From Lentzea cavernae (GTDB lineage Bacteria > Actinomycetota > Actinomycetes > Mycobacteriales > Pseudonocardiaceae): a stretch of DNA of 64,000 bases. A program made the position numbers and the translations under genes. The notes beneath the pieces are model-generated. The model ran no database searches. It was not told where the DNA came from and saw only the letters and a list, made by a program, of their open reading frames with translations. Positions 37,414 to 45,302 of the stretch are shown here, one piece after another (position 1 is the first letter of the stretch; each line of letters starts with the position of its first letter). The stretch spans positions 372,001 through 436,000 of the forward strand of contig NZ_BNAR01000002.1 in NCBI RefSeq assembly GCF_014653695.1, read 5' to 3'.

Positions 37414-38478
37414 ATGACCCTGCTCACCGACATCGAGCGGCTCGTGACCTGCGAGTCGCCGTCCACCGACCTGGCCGCGGTCGCCCGCAGCGCCGAGGTC
37501 ACCGCCGAGGTGGGGTCCGCGCTGCTGGGCGCGGACCCGGAGCGGATCGTGCTCGACGGCCGCACGCACCTGCGGTGGCGGCTGGGTTCGGGGCCGCGCA
37601 AGGTGTTGCTGCTCGGCCACCACGACACGGTGTGGCCGATCGGGACGCTGGAGCGGATCCCGTTCGGCGTCCAGGACGGCGTGCTGCGCGGGCCCGGCTG
37701 CTTCGACATGAAGACCGGCGTCGTGATGATCTTCCACGCCGTCGCGTCGCTGGGTTCTCCCGACGGCGTCACGGTTCTGATCACCGGCGACGAGGAGATC
37801 GGCTCGCCGTCGTCGCGCGAGCTGATCGAGATCGAGGCGGTGGAGCACGAGGCCGTGCTGGTCTGCGAGGCCTCGGCGGACGGTGGCGCGCTGAAGACCG
37901 AGCGCAAGGGCACCTCGATGTACGAGGTGACGTTGCACGGACGTGCCTCGCACGCCGGTCTCGAACCCGAGCGCGGGGTGAACGCCACGATCGAGGCCGC
38001 GCACCAGGTCCTGGCGGTCGCGCAGCTCGCCGATCCCGCGACCGGCACGACCGTCGTGCCGACCGTGCTCTCGTCCGGCACGACGACGAACACCGTTCCC
38101 GCGCAGGGGAAGTTCATGGTGGACGTGCGGGTGCGGACCATCGCCGAACAACTCCGGGTGGACGAGGACTTCAAGGCGCTGCGGCCCGTGCTCGACGGGT
38201 CGAAGGTCGAGGTCTCGGGCGGCCCGAACCGGCCGCCGATGGAACTGTCCATGTCCGGTGCCCTGTTCGAGCTGGCGGCGGGACTGCTCCCCGGTCTCAC
38301 CCAGGCCGCGGTCGGGGGCGCCTCCGACGGCAACTTCACCGCGGGCGCCGGGGTTCCGACGCTCGACGGGCTCGGCGCCGTCGGCGGAGGAGCGCATGCT
38401 GAGAGCGAGCACGTGCTGGTGTCGGAGCTCGTTCCGCGCACCGAGCTGCTCGCCGCGCTCGTGAGGGAGCTGACATGA
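37414..38478 (+). CDS. M20 family metallo-amidohydrolase (carboxypeptidase G2/deacylase type)
   Basis: A 354-residue M20 peptidase. Metal and catalytic residues visible: H69 and D71 (GHHDTVW), D98 (GCFDMK), E127-E128 (GDEEIG) and a late HAESEH. The dimerisation domain lies about 160-270. M20 enzymes remove amino acids or N-acyl groups. Beside the GNAT and racemase genes, an N-acyl-L-amino-acid deacylase role is the best fit, as in the N-succinylamino-acid racemase operon of Geobacillus. Starts 1 bp after the fusion gene. Confidence 0.87.
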   Translation: MTLLTDIERLVTCESPSTDLAAVARSAEVTAEVGSALLGADPERIVLDGRTHLRWRLGSGPRKVLLLGHHDTVWPIGTLERIPFGVQDGVLRGPGCFDMKTGVVMIFHAVASLGSPDGVTVLITGDEEIGSPSSRELIEIEAVEHEAVLVCEASADGGALKTERKGTSMYEVTLHGRASHAGLEPERGVNATIEAAHQVLAVAQLADPATGTTVVPTVLSSGTTTNTVPAQGKFMVDVRVRTIAEQLRVDEDFKALRPVLDGSKVEVSGGPNRPPMELSMSGALFELAAGLLPGLTQAAVGGASDGNFTAGAGVPTLDGLGAVGGGAHAESEHVLVSELVPRTELLAALVRELT

Positions 38479-39281
38479 CCTTGGTCGCCCAGAACGTCGT
38501 GGTCCGTCAGCTCACGGACTACGCGGAACTCCTGGCCACACAACGGTTGTACGAGTCGATCTGGCGGCCGACCGGGGACAACGGCACTCCCCCGGTCACC
38601 GCCGAGCTGCTGCGCGCCATGACCAAGGCGGGCAGCTACGTCGCCGGCGCGTTCGACGGCGACGCCCTCGTGGGCGCCTGCATCGGGTTCTGCTCGCCGC
38701 CCGCGATGGGCGCGTTGCACAGCCACATCGCCGGGGTGGCGGCGGGCATGCGCGGCCGCAACGTCGGCTACGCGCTGAAGCTCGACCAGCGGACGTGGGC
38801 GCTCGAACGCGGGCTCACCGAGGTCTCCTGGACGTTCGACCCGCTGGTGCGCCGCAACGCGTACTTCAACCTGGGCAAGCTCGCCGCCGACGCGACCGAG
38901 TACCTGCCGGACTTCTACGGCCACATGGACGACGACATCAACGGCGGCGGCGAGACCGACCGGCTGCTGATCCGCTGGCGCATCGCCTCGCCGGAGGTCG
39001 CCGCCGCGTGTGCCGGACAGCCGCGGACCGTCAGCGCGAGGGGTGTCGTCGGGCTCGGGATCTCCGAGGACGGGCTGCCGGTGCGCGGGGTGACCACGGG
39101 CGGCACGGTGCTGGTCGCCGTCCCCGCCGACATCGAGACGCTGCGGGCCACGAACCCGGCCGCGGCCACCGAGTGGCGCTACGCCGTGCGGGAGGTGCTC
39201 GGCGACCTGCTCGCCGGCGGCGCCCGCGTCACCGGGTTCGACAGGTCGGGGTGGTACGTCGTGGAGAGGAGCGGTTCGTGA
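38475..39281 (+). CDS. GNAT-type acyltransferase (COG3375-like)
   Basis: A 268-residue protein with a GNAT core in its first 150 residues. AGVAAGMRGRNVGYALKLDQ is the acyl-CoA binding loop of the COG3375 branch, followed by FDPLVRRNAYFNLGKL. The C-terminal 90 residues are an added domain. It lies between the M20 deacylase and the N-acylamino-acid racemase with overlaps on both sides (ATGA, GTGA). I infer that it N-acylates (for example N-succinylates) D-amino acids to make the racemase substrate. Confidence 0.82.
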   Translation: MTLVAQNVVVRQLTDYAELLATQRLYESIWRPTGDNGTPPVTAELLRAMTKAGSYVAGAFDGDALVGACIGFCSPPAMGALHSHIAGVAAGMRGRNVGYALKLDQRTWALERGLTEVSWTFDPLVRRNAYFNLGKLAADATEYLPDFYGHMDDDINGGGETDRLLIRWRIASPEVAAACAGQPRTVSARGVVGLGISEDGLPVRGVTTGGTVLVAVPADIETLRATNPAAATEWRYAVREVLGDLLAGGARVTGFDRSGWYVVERSGS

Positions 39282-40378
39282 AGCTGGACGGGGTCGAGGT
39301 CCGCTGGGTCGAGATGCCGCTGAGGTCGCCGTTCCGCACCTCGTTCGGCACCCAGACCGTGCGGCAGCTACTGCTGCTGCGCGCCGTCACCGACGAGGGC
39401 GAGGGCTGGGGCGAGTGCGTCGCGATGTCCGAACCGGTGTACTCCTCGGAGTACCTGGAGGGCTGCGCCGACGTGCTGCGGCGGTTCCTCGTGCCCGCGC
39501 TGACCGGACCGGTCGACGGCATCTCGGTGGCACCGCGCCTGAAGAAGTTCTACGGGCACCGGATGGCCAAGGCCGCGCTGGAGATGGCCGTGCTCGACGC
39601 CGAACTGCGCGCGCGTGGCGTGTCGTTCGGCCGTGAGCTGGGCGCCGTGCACGACCGAGTGCCGTGCGGGGTGTCGGTCGGGATCATGAACTCGATCCCC
39701 GAACTGCTCGACGCGGTCGGCGGCTACATCGACGAGGGCTACGTCCGGATCAAGCTGAAGATCGAGCCGGGCTGGGACGTCGACCCCGTGCGAGCCGTGC
39801 GGGAGCGGTTCGGCGACGACGTGCTGCTGCAGGTCGACGCGAACACCGCCTACACGCTCGGCGACGCCCGGCACCTGGCGCGGCTCGACCCGTTCGACCT
39901 GCTGCTGATCGAACAGCCGCTGGACGAGGAGGAACTGCTCGCCCACGCGGAACTGGCCAAGGTCGTGCGGACGCCGATCTGCCTCGACGAGTCGATCACC
40001 TCGGCGTCCTCGGCCGCCGACGCGATCCGGCTCGGCGCCTGCCAGATCGTGAACATCAAGCCCGGCCGCGTCGGCGGGTACCTGGAGGCGCGGCGCATCC
40101 ACGACGTCTGCGCGGCGAACAACATCGCGGTGTGGTGCGGCGGGATGCTCGAGACCGGCATCGGGCGGGCGGCGAACGTCGCGCTGGCGGCGTTGCCCGG
40201 CTGCACGCTGCCCGGCGACACCTCGGCGTCCGACCGCTACTACCAGATGGACGTCACCGAGCCGTTCGTGCTGGAGGACGGTCATCTGAGGGTGCCGACC
40301 GGGCCCGGTCTGGGCGTGACGCCGTTGCCGGACGCCCTCGACTCCGTCACCGTGAAGACGGAGTGGATCCCCTTGTAG
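39278..40378 (+). CDS. N-acylamino-acid racemase / o-succinylbenzoate synthase family enzyme (enolase superfamily)
   Basis: A 366-residue MLE-subgroup enolase-superfamily protein. Catalytic Lys residues K159/K161 (RIKLK) and K261 (NIKPGRVGG) flank the metal ligands D187 (VDAN), E212 (LIEQP) and D237 (LDESI). Sequence alone does not separate o-succinylbenzoate synthase (menaquinone pathway) from N-acylamino-acid racemase. No other menaquinone gene is nearby, while a GNAT and an M20 gene are coupled, so racemisation of N-acyl-D- to N-acyl-L-amino acids is favoured. Last enzyme of the operon; GTG start in a GTGA overlap. Confidence 0.88.
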   Translation: MKLDGVEVRWVEMPLRSPFRTSFGTQTVRQLLLLRAVTDEGEGWGECVAMSEPVYSSEYLEGCADVLRRFLVPALTGPVDGISVAPRLKKFYGHRMAKAALEMAVLDAELRARGVSFGRELGAVHDRVPCGVSVGIMNSIPELLDAVGGYIDEGYVRIKLKIEPGWDVDPVRAVRERFGDDVLLQVDANTAYTLGDARHLARLDPFDLLLIEQPLDEEELLAHAELAKVVRTPICLDESITSASSAADAIRLGACQIVNIKPGRVGGYLEARRIHDVCAANNIAVWCGGMLETGIGRAANVALAALPGCTLPGDTSASDRYYQMDVTEPFVLEDGHLRVPTGPGLGVTPLPDALDSVTVKTEWIPL

Positions 40379-40414
40379 GTGGATTCCTCTGTAGACAGTT
40401 GGCAAGGTGGGAGC

Positions 40415-42022
40415 ATGAGTCCGCGTACAGGCCTCACCCGCGTGCTGGACGACCTGGGCACCACGCTGATCGACCTCGTGCGTGGTGACCCGGGCCGGTC
40501 CGCGGACGTCGGCGGTGTCGTGATCCACGACCCGGACGACGACCAGGTGCTGCCTCCGTCCGCCCTCGTGCTGGGCGTCGGCGTGCGGAACCCGGCGGAG
40601 ATCCTCGACGCGCTCGGCAAGGAGGGCGCGGTCGCGCTCGTCGTGCGCGGCCCGGTCGTGGTCACAGACAAGCTGGCCGCGGCCGTGGACCGGTCCGGCG
40701 TGGCGTTGCTCGGCCTGGCGCCCGGCGCGTCGTGGACGCAGCTCGCCGCGATGCTCCGCTCCCTGCTCGCCGAGGGCGAGGTAGACCCGTCGGAGACCCT
40801 CGGCGGTGTGCCGGCCGGCGACCTGTTCGCGCTGGCCAACGCGGTGGCGTCGCTGATCAGCGCCCCGGTGACGATCGAGGACCGCAGCTCGCGCGTGCTC
40901 GCGTTCTCGGGGCGCCAGGACGAGGCGGACCCGTCGCGCGTCGAGACGATCCTGGGCAGGCAGGTCCCGGCGCGTTTTTCGCAGCTGCTGGAGGCGCGAG
41001 GGGTGTTCCAGCAGCTCTACCGCAGCGACGAGCCCGTCGCCATCGAGGCGCTGTCCGCCGACGACGGGGAGTTCCGCGTGCCCCGGGTCGCCGTGGCGGT
41101 GCGGGCGGGCGACGAGTTCCTGGGCTCGATCTGGGCGGCCGTCCGCTCGCCGCTGTCCCCGGACAGCTCCGCCGCCTTCCGCGACGCGGCCAAGCTGGTG
41201 GCGTTGCACATGATGCGGCAACGCGCGGGCGCCGACGTCGAACGGCGGCTGCGCGCGGACCTGGTCTCGACCGCCGTCGAGGGAGGCGCGGGCGCGGCGG
41301 AGGCGGTGCGGCGCCTGGGTTTGGCCGACCAGGCGTGCGTCGTGCTGGCGCTGGCGCTGGCCCACTCGCACGGCGACGACCCGGCCGCACACGCCCGCCT
41401 GCTGGCCGAACGCCAGCAGGTCGCCGACGCGTTCGCCATGCACCTCACGGCCGTGCACCCGCGCGCCGCCGCCGCGTTGATCGGGGACGTCGCTTACGCG
41501 ATCCTGCCCGCCGAGTCCGAGGACAGGGCGATGCGGATCGCCACGGACTTCCGCAGCCGCATCGGCAACTCAGTGCTGGTCGGCGTCGGCGAGGTCTCCG
41601 ACGGCCTCACGCTGTCGCGCTCGCGGGTCGGTGCAGACCTGGTGCTGCGGGTGCTGCGGGCCGGGCGGGCGTCCAAGCCGGTGGCGCGGGTGTCCGACGT
41701 GCACAGCGAAGGGTTGTTGCTGGAGCTGTCGGACCTGATCGCCGAGCGCGGTGACACGCTGACCGGGCCCGTCGCACGCCTGATCGCGTACGACCGCAAG
41801 CACAACGCCTGTCTGGTCGAGACGCTCGGCGCGTGGCTCGACGCCTTCGGTGACGTCGCTGCCGCGTCCACGGCCGTTTTCGTGCACCCCAACACCTTCC
41901 GGTACCGGCTGCGGCGGCTCTCGGAGGTCGGGGAGATCGACCTCAGCGATCCGAACGCGCGGTTCGCGGCGATGCTGCAGCTGCGGTTGTGGCGGCCAGA
42001 TGGTTCTGTGCCAGGGCGATGA
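40415..42022 (+). CDS. PucR/CdaR-family transcriptional regulator
   Basis: A 535-residue regulator with an N-terminal purine-catabolism-type sensor region (about 1-130), a central GGDEF-like domain without catalytic motif (about 310-420), and the PucR C-terminal helix-turn-helix FVHPNTFRYRLRRL (about 485-530). ATG at 40415 follows GGTGGGAG. It lies 36 bp after the racemase gene on the same strand and most likely controls the operon. The last codons (WRPDGSVPGR) and the stop lie inside a 31-bp repeat shared with the LysR gene 1.15 kb away, so the natural C-terminus may have been altered there. Confidence 0.9.
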   Translation: MSPRTGLTRVLDDLGTTLIDLVRGDPGRSADVGGVVIHDPDDDQVLPPSALVLGVGVRNPAEILDALGKEGAVALVVRGPVVVTDKLAAAVDRSGVALLGLAPGASWTQLAAMLRSLLAEGEVDPSETLGGVPAGDLFALANAVASLISAPVTIEDRSSRVLAFSGRQDEADPSRVETILGRQVPARFSQLLEARGVFQQLYRSDEPVAIEALSADDGEFRVPRVAVAVRAGDEFLGSIWAAVRSPLSPDSSAAFRDAAKLVALHMMRQRAGADVERRLRADLVSTAVEGGAGAAEAVRRLGLADQACVVLALALAHSHGDDPAAHARLLAERQQVADAFAMHLTAVHPRAAAALIGDVAYAILPAESEDRAMRIATDFRSRIGNSVLVGVGEVSDGLTLSRSRVGADLVLRVLRAGRASKPVARVSDVHSEGLLLELSDLIAERGDTLTGPVARLIAYDRKHNACLVETLGAWLDAFGDVAAASTAVFVHPNTFRYRLRRLSEVGEIDLSDPNARFAAMLQLRLWRPDGSVPGR

Positions 42023-42024
42023 AC
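41994..42024. repeat. 31-bp direct repeat, left copy
   Basis: Starts GGCCAGATGGTTCTG and ends GGGCGATGAAC; identical over 31 bp to 43146-43176, 1152 bp to the right. The left copy holds the stop of the PucR gene. On the minus strand it encodes FIALAQNHLA, the same ten residues that end the LysR protein at the right copy. Confidence 0.85.
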
Positions 42025-42114
42025 AGCTCAGCTGATGCGGTGATCTGTGCCGTAACGAACCTCGCACCGGCAACGACATGGCGATGACCAGTCGAACCGA
42101 AGATTGCGATATCG

Positions 42115-43101
42115 ATGACGACAGCCGTCAGTCTTTTCGAAGGATCTATCTTCAATGCAACATCACTTGCAGTAGCCCTCTTCGGCTTTATCGCAGGAAC
42201 ATTCGGGGCACGCTGGGCGCGACGAGCTCTGCACCCCTTGAACAAAGCTCTGACGTTCAAACTCCGGTCTGTCGCCTCGATCTTGTCGAGTGCATCGCGC
42301 GGAGTGACAGGAATTGCAGTCACGCGCAATGGGGTAGAACTCGAAAATCCGCACCTGGCAACCATCGAGATCGAAAACTCGGGAAGTCATGCGATCACCA
42401 GCGGCCAGTACGACCAAGACCGCCCCATAACCATAAATCTTGGAGCGGCGGTAATCGAGGTGTTCAAGGCGTCGTACGCACGCGGGACTGCGAGCATCCC
42501 GTTCAAGCACTCCGCCAACGGCAACCAGATCCATCTCGGCCCGGACGTGCTCCCCAAGAAAGCCGTTCTGACCCTTCAGATCCTCACCAGCGGCAAACCC
42601 GTTCTGGGCCCGATCAGCGAGCACCTCGGCGACGTCAAGATCATCTCCTTGACCGAGAACCAACTCGCCACCGCACCAAGGAGGAACTCGAAACGCAGCA
42701 TCTGGTACACAGCCTTGGCGATAGTGCTCGCAGCAGCCCTGGGCATATGGATCGCAAGTGTATTTTCGACCGGGACGCAGGGTCCGCCGTCCATCTCGAT
42801 CTCCTCGACACCCCGGGGAGACAAGGACGAGGTTCCTGAAGGCAGCGCCATGAAGATCACCGGAATCGGATTCCTCAGAAACGAGAGCCTCTCCTTCATC
42901 GTCTTCGACGGAGAGGATGCTCTCCTCGAAGGACACGGCTTCATCTCTGATTTACGTGGAACGTTCAGCTGGGGAATCACTGCCCCGCAGAGCGAGGAGA
43001 TCAACGCCGCCGGACCGACGAAAGCCAGATCGATGAGCCTGAGGATCATCCGATCCGATGGAAGCACCATTGCCGCGCCGTTCACGCTACTGGGCAGCTG
43101 A
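42115..43101 (+). CDS. Two-helix membrane protein of unknown function in a lower-GC segment
   Basis: A 328-residue protein: a membrane helix near the N-terminus (about 12-32), a cytoplasmic or external domain of about 150 residues with the segment ENPHLATIEIENSGSHAITS, then DQDRPITINLGAAVIEVF, a second helix (about 196-216), and a Ser-rich C-terminal beta-type domain. The middle segment resembles a domain seen in uncharacterised actinomycete membrane proteins. Codon third positions are much less G/C-biased than in neighbours (sampled lines about 50-57% GC against about 70% around), suggesting recent acquisition. It is flanked by the 31-bp direct repeats. Confidence 0.75.
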   Translation: MTTAVSLFEGSIFNATSLAVALFGFIAGTFGARWARRALHPLNKALTFKLRSVASILSSASRGVTGIAVTRNGVELENPHLATIEIENSGSHAITSGQYDQDRPITINLGAAVIEVFKASYARGTASIPFKHSANGNQIHLGPDVLPKKAVLTLQILTSGKPVLGPISEHLGDVKIISLTENQLATAPRRNSKRSIWYTALAIVLAAALGIWIASVFSTGTQGPPSISISSTPRGDKDEVPEGSAMKITGIGFLRNESLSFIVFDGEDALLEGHGFISDLRGTFSWGITAPQSEEINAAGPTKARSMSLRIIRSDGSTIAAPFTLLGS

Positions 43102-43115
43102 CCCGCTCCGCCTGG

Positions 43116-43991
43116 TCACCCGCCTGTGATCGTGCGGACTCCAGTGGCCAGATGGTTCTGTGCCAGGGCGATGAACGCCCCGGTCGACGGGTGCGCCGCC
43201 GCGGCCGGCCACGCCAGGTGCACCGCGACGGGATCGGCGTCGGTCAGCGGCAGGTAGGTGATGCCGGGCTGCGGGTGGTGGTGGTGGCGGGTGCCGGCCG
43301 CCGTGACGCCGACCGTCGCCCCGGTCGCGATGGACGTCAGCCACTCGACCACGCCGGGCACGTCCACGGTCCGCGGCCGCGCGCCGGCGGGCCAGAGGTC
43401 GGCGCTGGTCGTCGCCGCCGTCTCGCACACCGCGACGCACTCGCCCACGAGGTCGTCGAGCACCAGGGCGTCGCGGGAGGCGAGAGGGTGGTCGTCGGCG
43501 ACCGCCGCGATGCGCGGTTCCTCGATCAACGTCACGTGGTCCAGGCCGGGCTGCACGGGCTCGGTGCGCAGGACGGCGACGTCCGCCTCGCCGCGCCACA
43601 ACGCCGCCTCGGGGTCGTCGGCCTGGCGGATGCGCACGAGGACGTCCGGGTGCTCGGCACGCCATTCCCGCAGGAAGGGGATGGTGAACCGGCCGAGGGC
43701 GGCCCAGGCGAAGGTCAGCCGGATCGGCTGCGGCTGGGACGCCTCGGCCAGGGCCGAGTCGAGCGAGGTCAGGATGCGGTGGCTGTGCTCCCAGAGGCGG
43801 CGGCCGGGGTCGGTCAGGGCGACGTGCCGGGTCGTGCGTTCGACCAGTCGGACGCCCAGACGCCGTTCCAGTTGCTCCAGCGTGCGGGAGAGCGCGGGCT
43901 GCGTGACGTGCAGCGCCTGGGCGGCCGCGGTGATCGACCGGTGGTCGCCGATCGCGGCGAGCGCACGGAGGTGGCGCAGCTCGACATTCAT
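43116..43991 (-). CDS. LysR-family transcriptional regulator
   Basis: A 291-residue regulator with the N-terminal LysR helix-turn-helix (MNVELRHLRALAAIGDHRS, then TAAAQALHVTQPALSRTLEQ) and a periplasmic-binding-fold effector domain (about 90-285). ATG at 43989-43991 is preferred over a GTG six bases upstream. The gene is divergent from a short-chain dehydrogenase with an inverted repeat between them. The C-terminal codons FIALAQNHLA fall in the 31-bp repeat, so the tail after it may have been exchanged by the insertion event. Confidence 0.9.
   Translation of the reverse strand: MNVELRHLRALAAIGDHRSITAAAQALHVTQPALSRTLEQLERRLGVRLVERTTRHVALTDPGRRLWEHSHRILTSLDSALAEASQPQPIRLTFAWAALGRFTIPFLREWRAEHPDVLVRIRQADDPEAALWRGEADVAVLRTEPVQPGLDHVTLIEEPRIAAVADDHPLASRDALVLDDLVGECVAVCETAATTSADLWPAGARPRTVDVPGVVEWLTSIATGATVGVTAAGTRHHHHPQPGITYLPLTDADPVAVHLAWPAAAAHPSTGAFIALAQNHLATGVRTITGG
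43146..43176. repeat. 31-bp direct repeat, right copy
   Basis: Identical to 41994-42024. It lies within the last codons of the LysR gene. Recombination between the copies would remove exactly 1152 bp and leave both the PucR and LysR reading frames open, now convergent and overlapping. Confidence 0.85.
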
Positions 43992-44002
43992 GACCACCGA
44001 TC

Positions 44003-44033
44003 ATAAGTGCTGCACGAACGGCATTTCACTTGT
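44003..44033. promoter_or_regulatory. LysR-type operator candidate
   Basis: ATAAGTG at 44003-44009 and CACTTGT at 44027-44033, inverted with one mismatch, in the 69-bp divergent gap between the LysR regulator and the dehydrogenase it probably controls. Confidence 0.5.
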
Positions 44034-44060
44034 GCTCGGAGCGTCCCTAGCGTCGACGGC

Positions 44061-44651
44061 ATGAGGATTCTGCTCGTAGGAGCCACCGGTCTGCTCGGCA
44101 CCGCCGTCCACGAGGCGCTGGCCGAACGCGAGCACGACGTCGTGACCGTCTCGCGCACCGGAGGCGACCTGCAGTTCGACGTGACCGACCCGGCGCAGGT
44201 GGCGCAGCTGTACCAGACCGTCGGCCAGGTGGACGCCGTCGCGTCGGCCGCGGGGCCCGTGCCGTTCAAGCCGCTGCGCGACCTGACCCACGACGACTAC
44301 CAGGCCGGACTGACCGGGAAGGTCCTGTCCCAGGTCTCCCTGGTGCGCGAAGGGCTCACGCACGTGACGGAGTCGTTCACGCTGATCACGGGCGTGCTGG
44401 CGCGCGAACCGATCGTCACGGGCGCCGCCGCGTCCCTGGTCAACGGCGCGGTGGAGGCGTTCGTGCGCGCCGCCGCCATCGAGATCGCACCACAGCGCAT
44501 CAACGCCGTGTCCCCGACCGTGTTCACCGAGGCGCTCGACACCTACGGCGACTACTTCCCCGGCATGAAGCCCGTGCCGCTGGCCGAGGTGGCGCGGGCG
44601 TACGTCCGGTCGATCGAGGGGCGGCAGACCGGGCAGGTCTACGTGCCCTGA
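44061..44651 (+). CDS. Short-chain dehydrogenase/reductase
   Basis: A 196-residue NAD(P)-binding protein with nucleotide loop GATGLLG (7-13), DVTDPAQV, and a late SLVNGAVEAFVRAAAIEIA region. The usual YxxxK catalytic pair is missing at the expected place (VTGAAASLVNGA instead), as in the atypical YwnB/short SDR group, so the reaction is uncertain. ATG at 44061. Divergent LysR is the likely regulator. Overlaps the convergent TetR gene by 13 bp. Confidence 0.82.
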   Translation: MRILLVGATGLLGTAVHEALAEREHDVVTVSRTGGDLQFDVTDPAQVAQLYQTVGQVDAVASAAGPVPFKPLRDLTHDDYQAGLTGKVLSQVSLVREGLTHVTESFTLITGVLAREPIVTGAAASLVNGAVEAFVRAAAIEIAPQRINAVSPTVFTEALDTYGDYFPGMKPVPLAEVARAYVRSIEGRQTGQVYVP

Positions 44652-45220
44652 ACCCGCACCCGGCTCAGCAGTCGGTCGACCAGGTCGGGCAGCTGCTGCT
44701 CCCCCGCCCCTTCGAGCCACAGCCCGATGCCGGTGCGGATCGTGGTGAGGAAGGTCGCCGCCATCAGGCGGGCGACCTCCTCGTCCGGCTCGCGCAGGAC
44801 CAGCACGGCGGTCAGGTCACGTTCCAGCGCGACCTGGGCGCCCGCCTGGTGCGCGAGCAGCGACGGGTGCCTGCGCAGCAGCCGCAGCTGGGCCATCCAC
44901 TCGACGTCCGGCAGCGGCCGGACCCGGTACAGCTCGGCGGTGGACGCGCGCAGCGCAGGCCAGGCCTCCTCGTCCGCGGGCCGGGCCTCGACGAGCGAGA
45001 CCAGCGCCCTGATCCGCTCGCGGTCGGCGTCGAGAACCGCGTCCTCCTTGCTCGTGAAGTAGTTGGAGAACGTCCTGCGGGACACCCCCGCCTCGTCCGC
45101 GATGTCCTCGACCGTCACCCCGTCGAGCCCGTGTTCCATGGCGAGCCGCAGCGCCGCTGCGGCGAGCGACCGCCTGGTCACGGCCTTCTTCTGCTCGCGC
45201 AGCGTGGTGAGGGTCTCCAT
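44639..45220 (-). CDS. TetR-family transcriptional regulator
   Basis: A 193-residue regulator with helix-turn-helix at about 14-58 (GVTVEDIADEAGVSRRTFSNYFTSKEDAV is the family pattern; shown here by VEDIADEAGVSRRTFSNYF) and an alpha-helical ligand domain. ATG at 45218-45220. It is divergent from a DHA2-type exporter with palindromic DNA between, the standard arrangement for an efflux repressor. Confidence 0.9.
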   Translation of the reverse strand: METLTTLREQKKAVTRRSLAAAALRLAMEHGLDGVTVEDIADEAGVSRRTFSNYFTSKEDAVLDADRERIRALVSLVEARPADEEAWPALRASTAELYRVRPLPDVEWMAQLRLLRRHPSLLAHQAGAQVALERDLTAVLVLREPDEEVARLMAATFLTTIRTGIGLWLEGAGEQQLPDLVDRLLSRVRVQGT

Positions 45221-45251
45221 GCGGATCAGCGTAGCGGGTGTAAGTTGCTCA

Positions 45252-45265
45252 TTGCGCAAATTTGC
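45252..45265. promoter_or_regulatory. TetR operator candidate (overlapping palindromes)
   Basis: TTGCGCAA (45252-45259) overlaps the perfect 10-bp palindrome GCAAATTTGC (45256-45265) in the 82-bp gap between the TetR and MFS genes; a third TTGC/GCAA element follows (TTGCACAACGCGCAA). Low GC against the surroundings. Confidence 0.55.
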
Positions 45266-45302
45266 ACAACGCGCAAGAATTAGGGTGACGAAGGGGCGGG
45301 AC

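Noticed and set aside
34716..38924. 1402-codon open frame on the minus strand
   Set aside because: It is antisense to the S9 fusion, M20 and GNAT genes, which have clear motifs; long antisense frames are expected at this GC content.
39278..40378. Menaquinone o-succinylbenzoate synthase (menC)
   Set aside because: No men genes nearby, and the coupled GNAT and M20 genes fit an N-acylamino-acid racemase better; sequence alone cannot exclude it.
41994..43176. Insertion sequence with target-site duplication
   Set aside because: No transposase, no terminal inverted repeats seen, and 31 bp is longer than usual target duplications; described as a possible integrated element instead.
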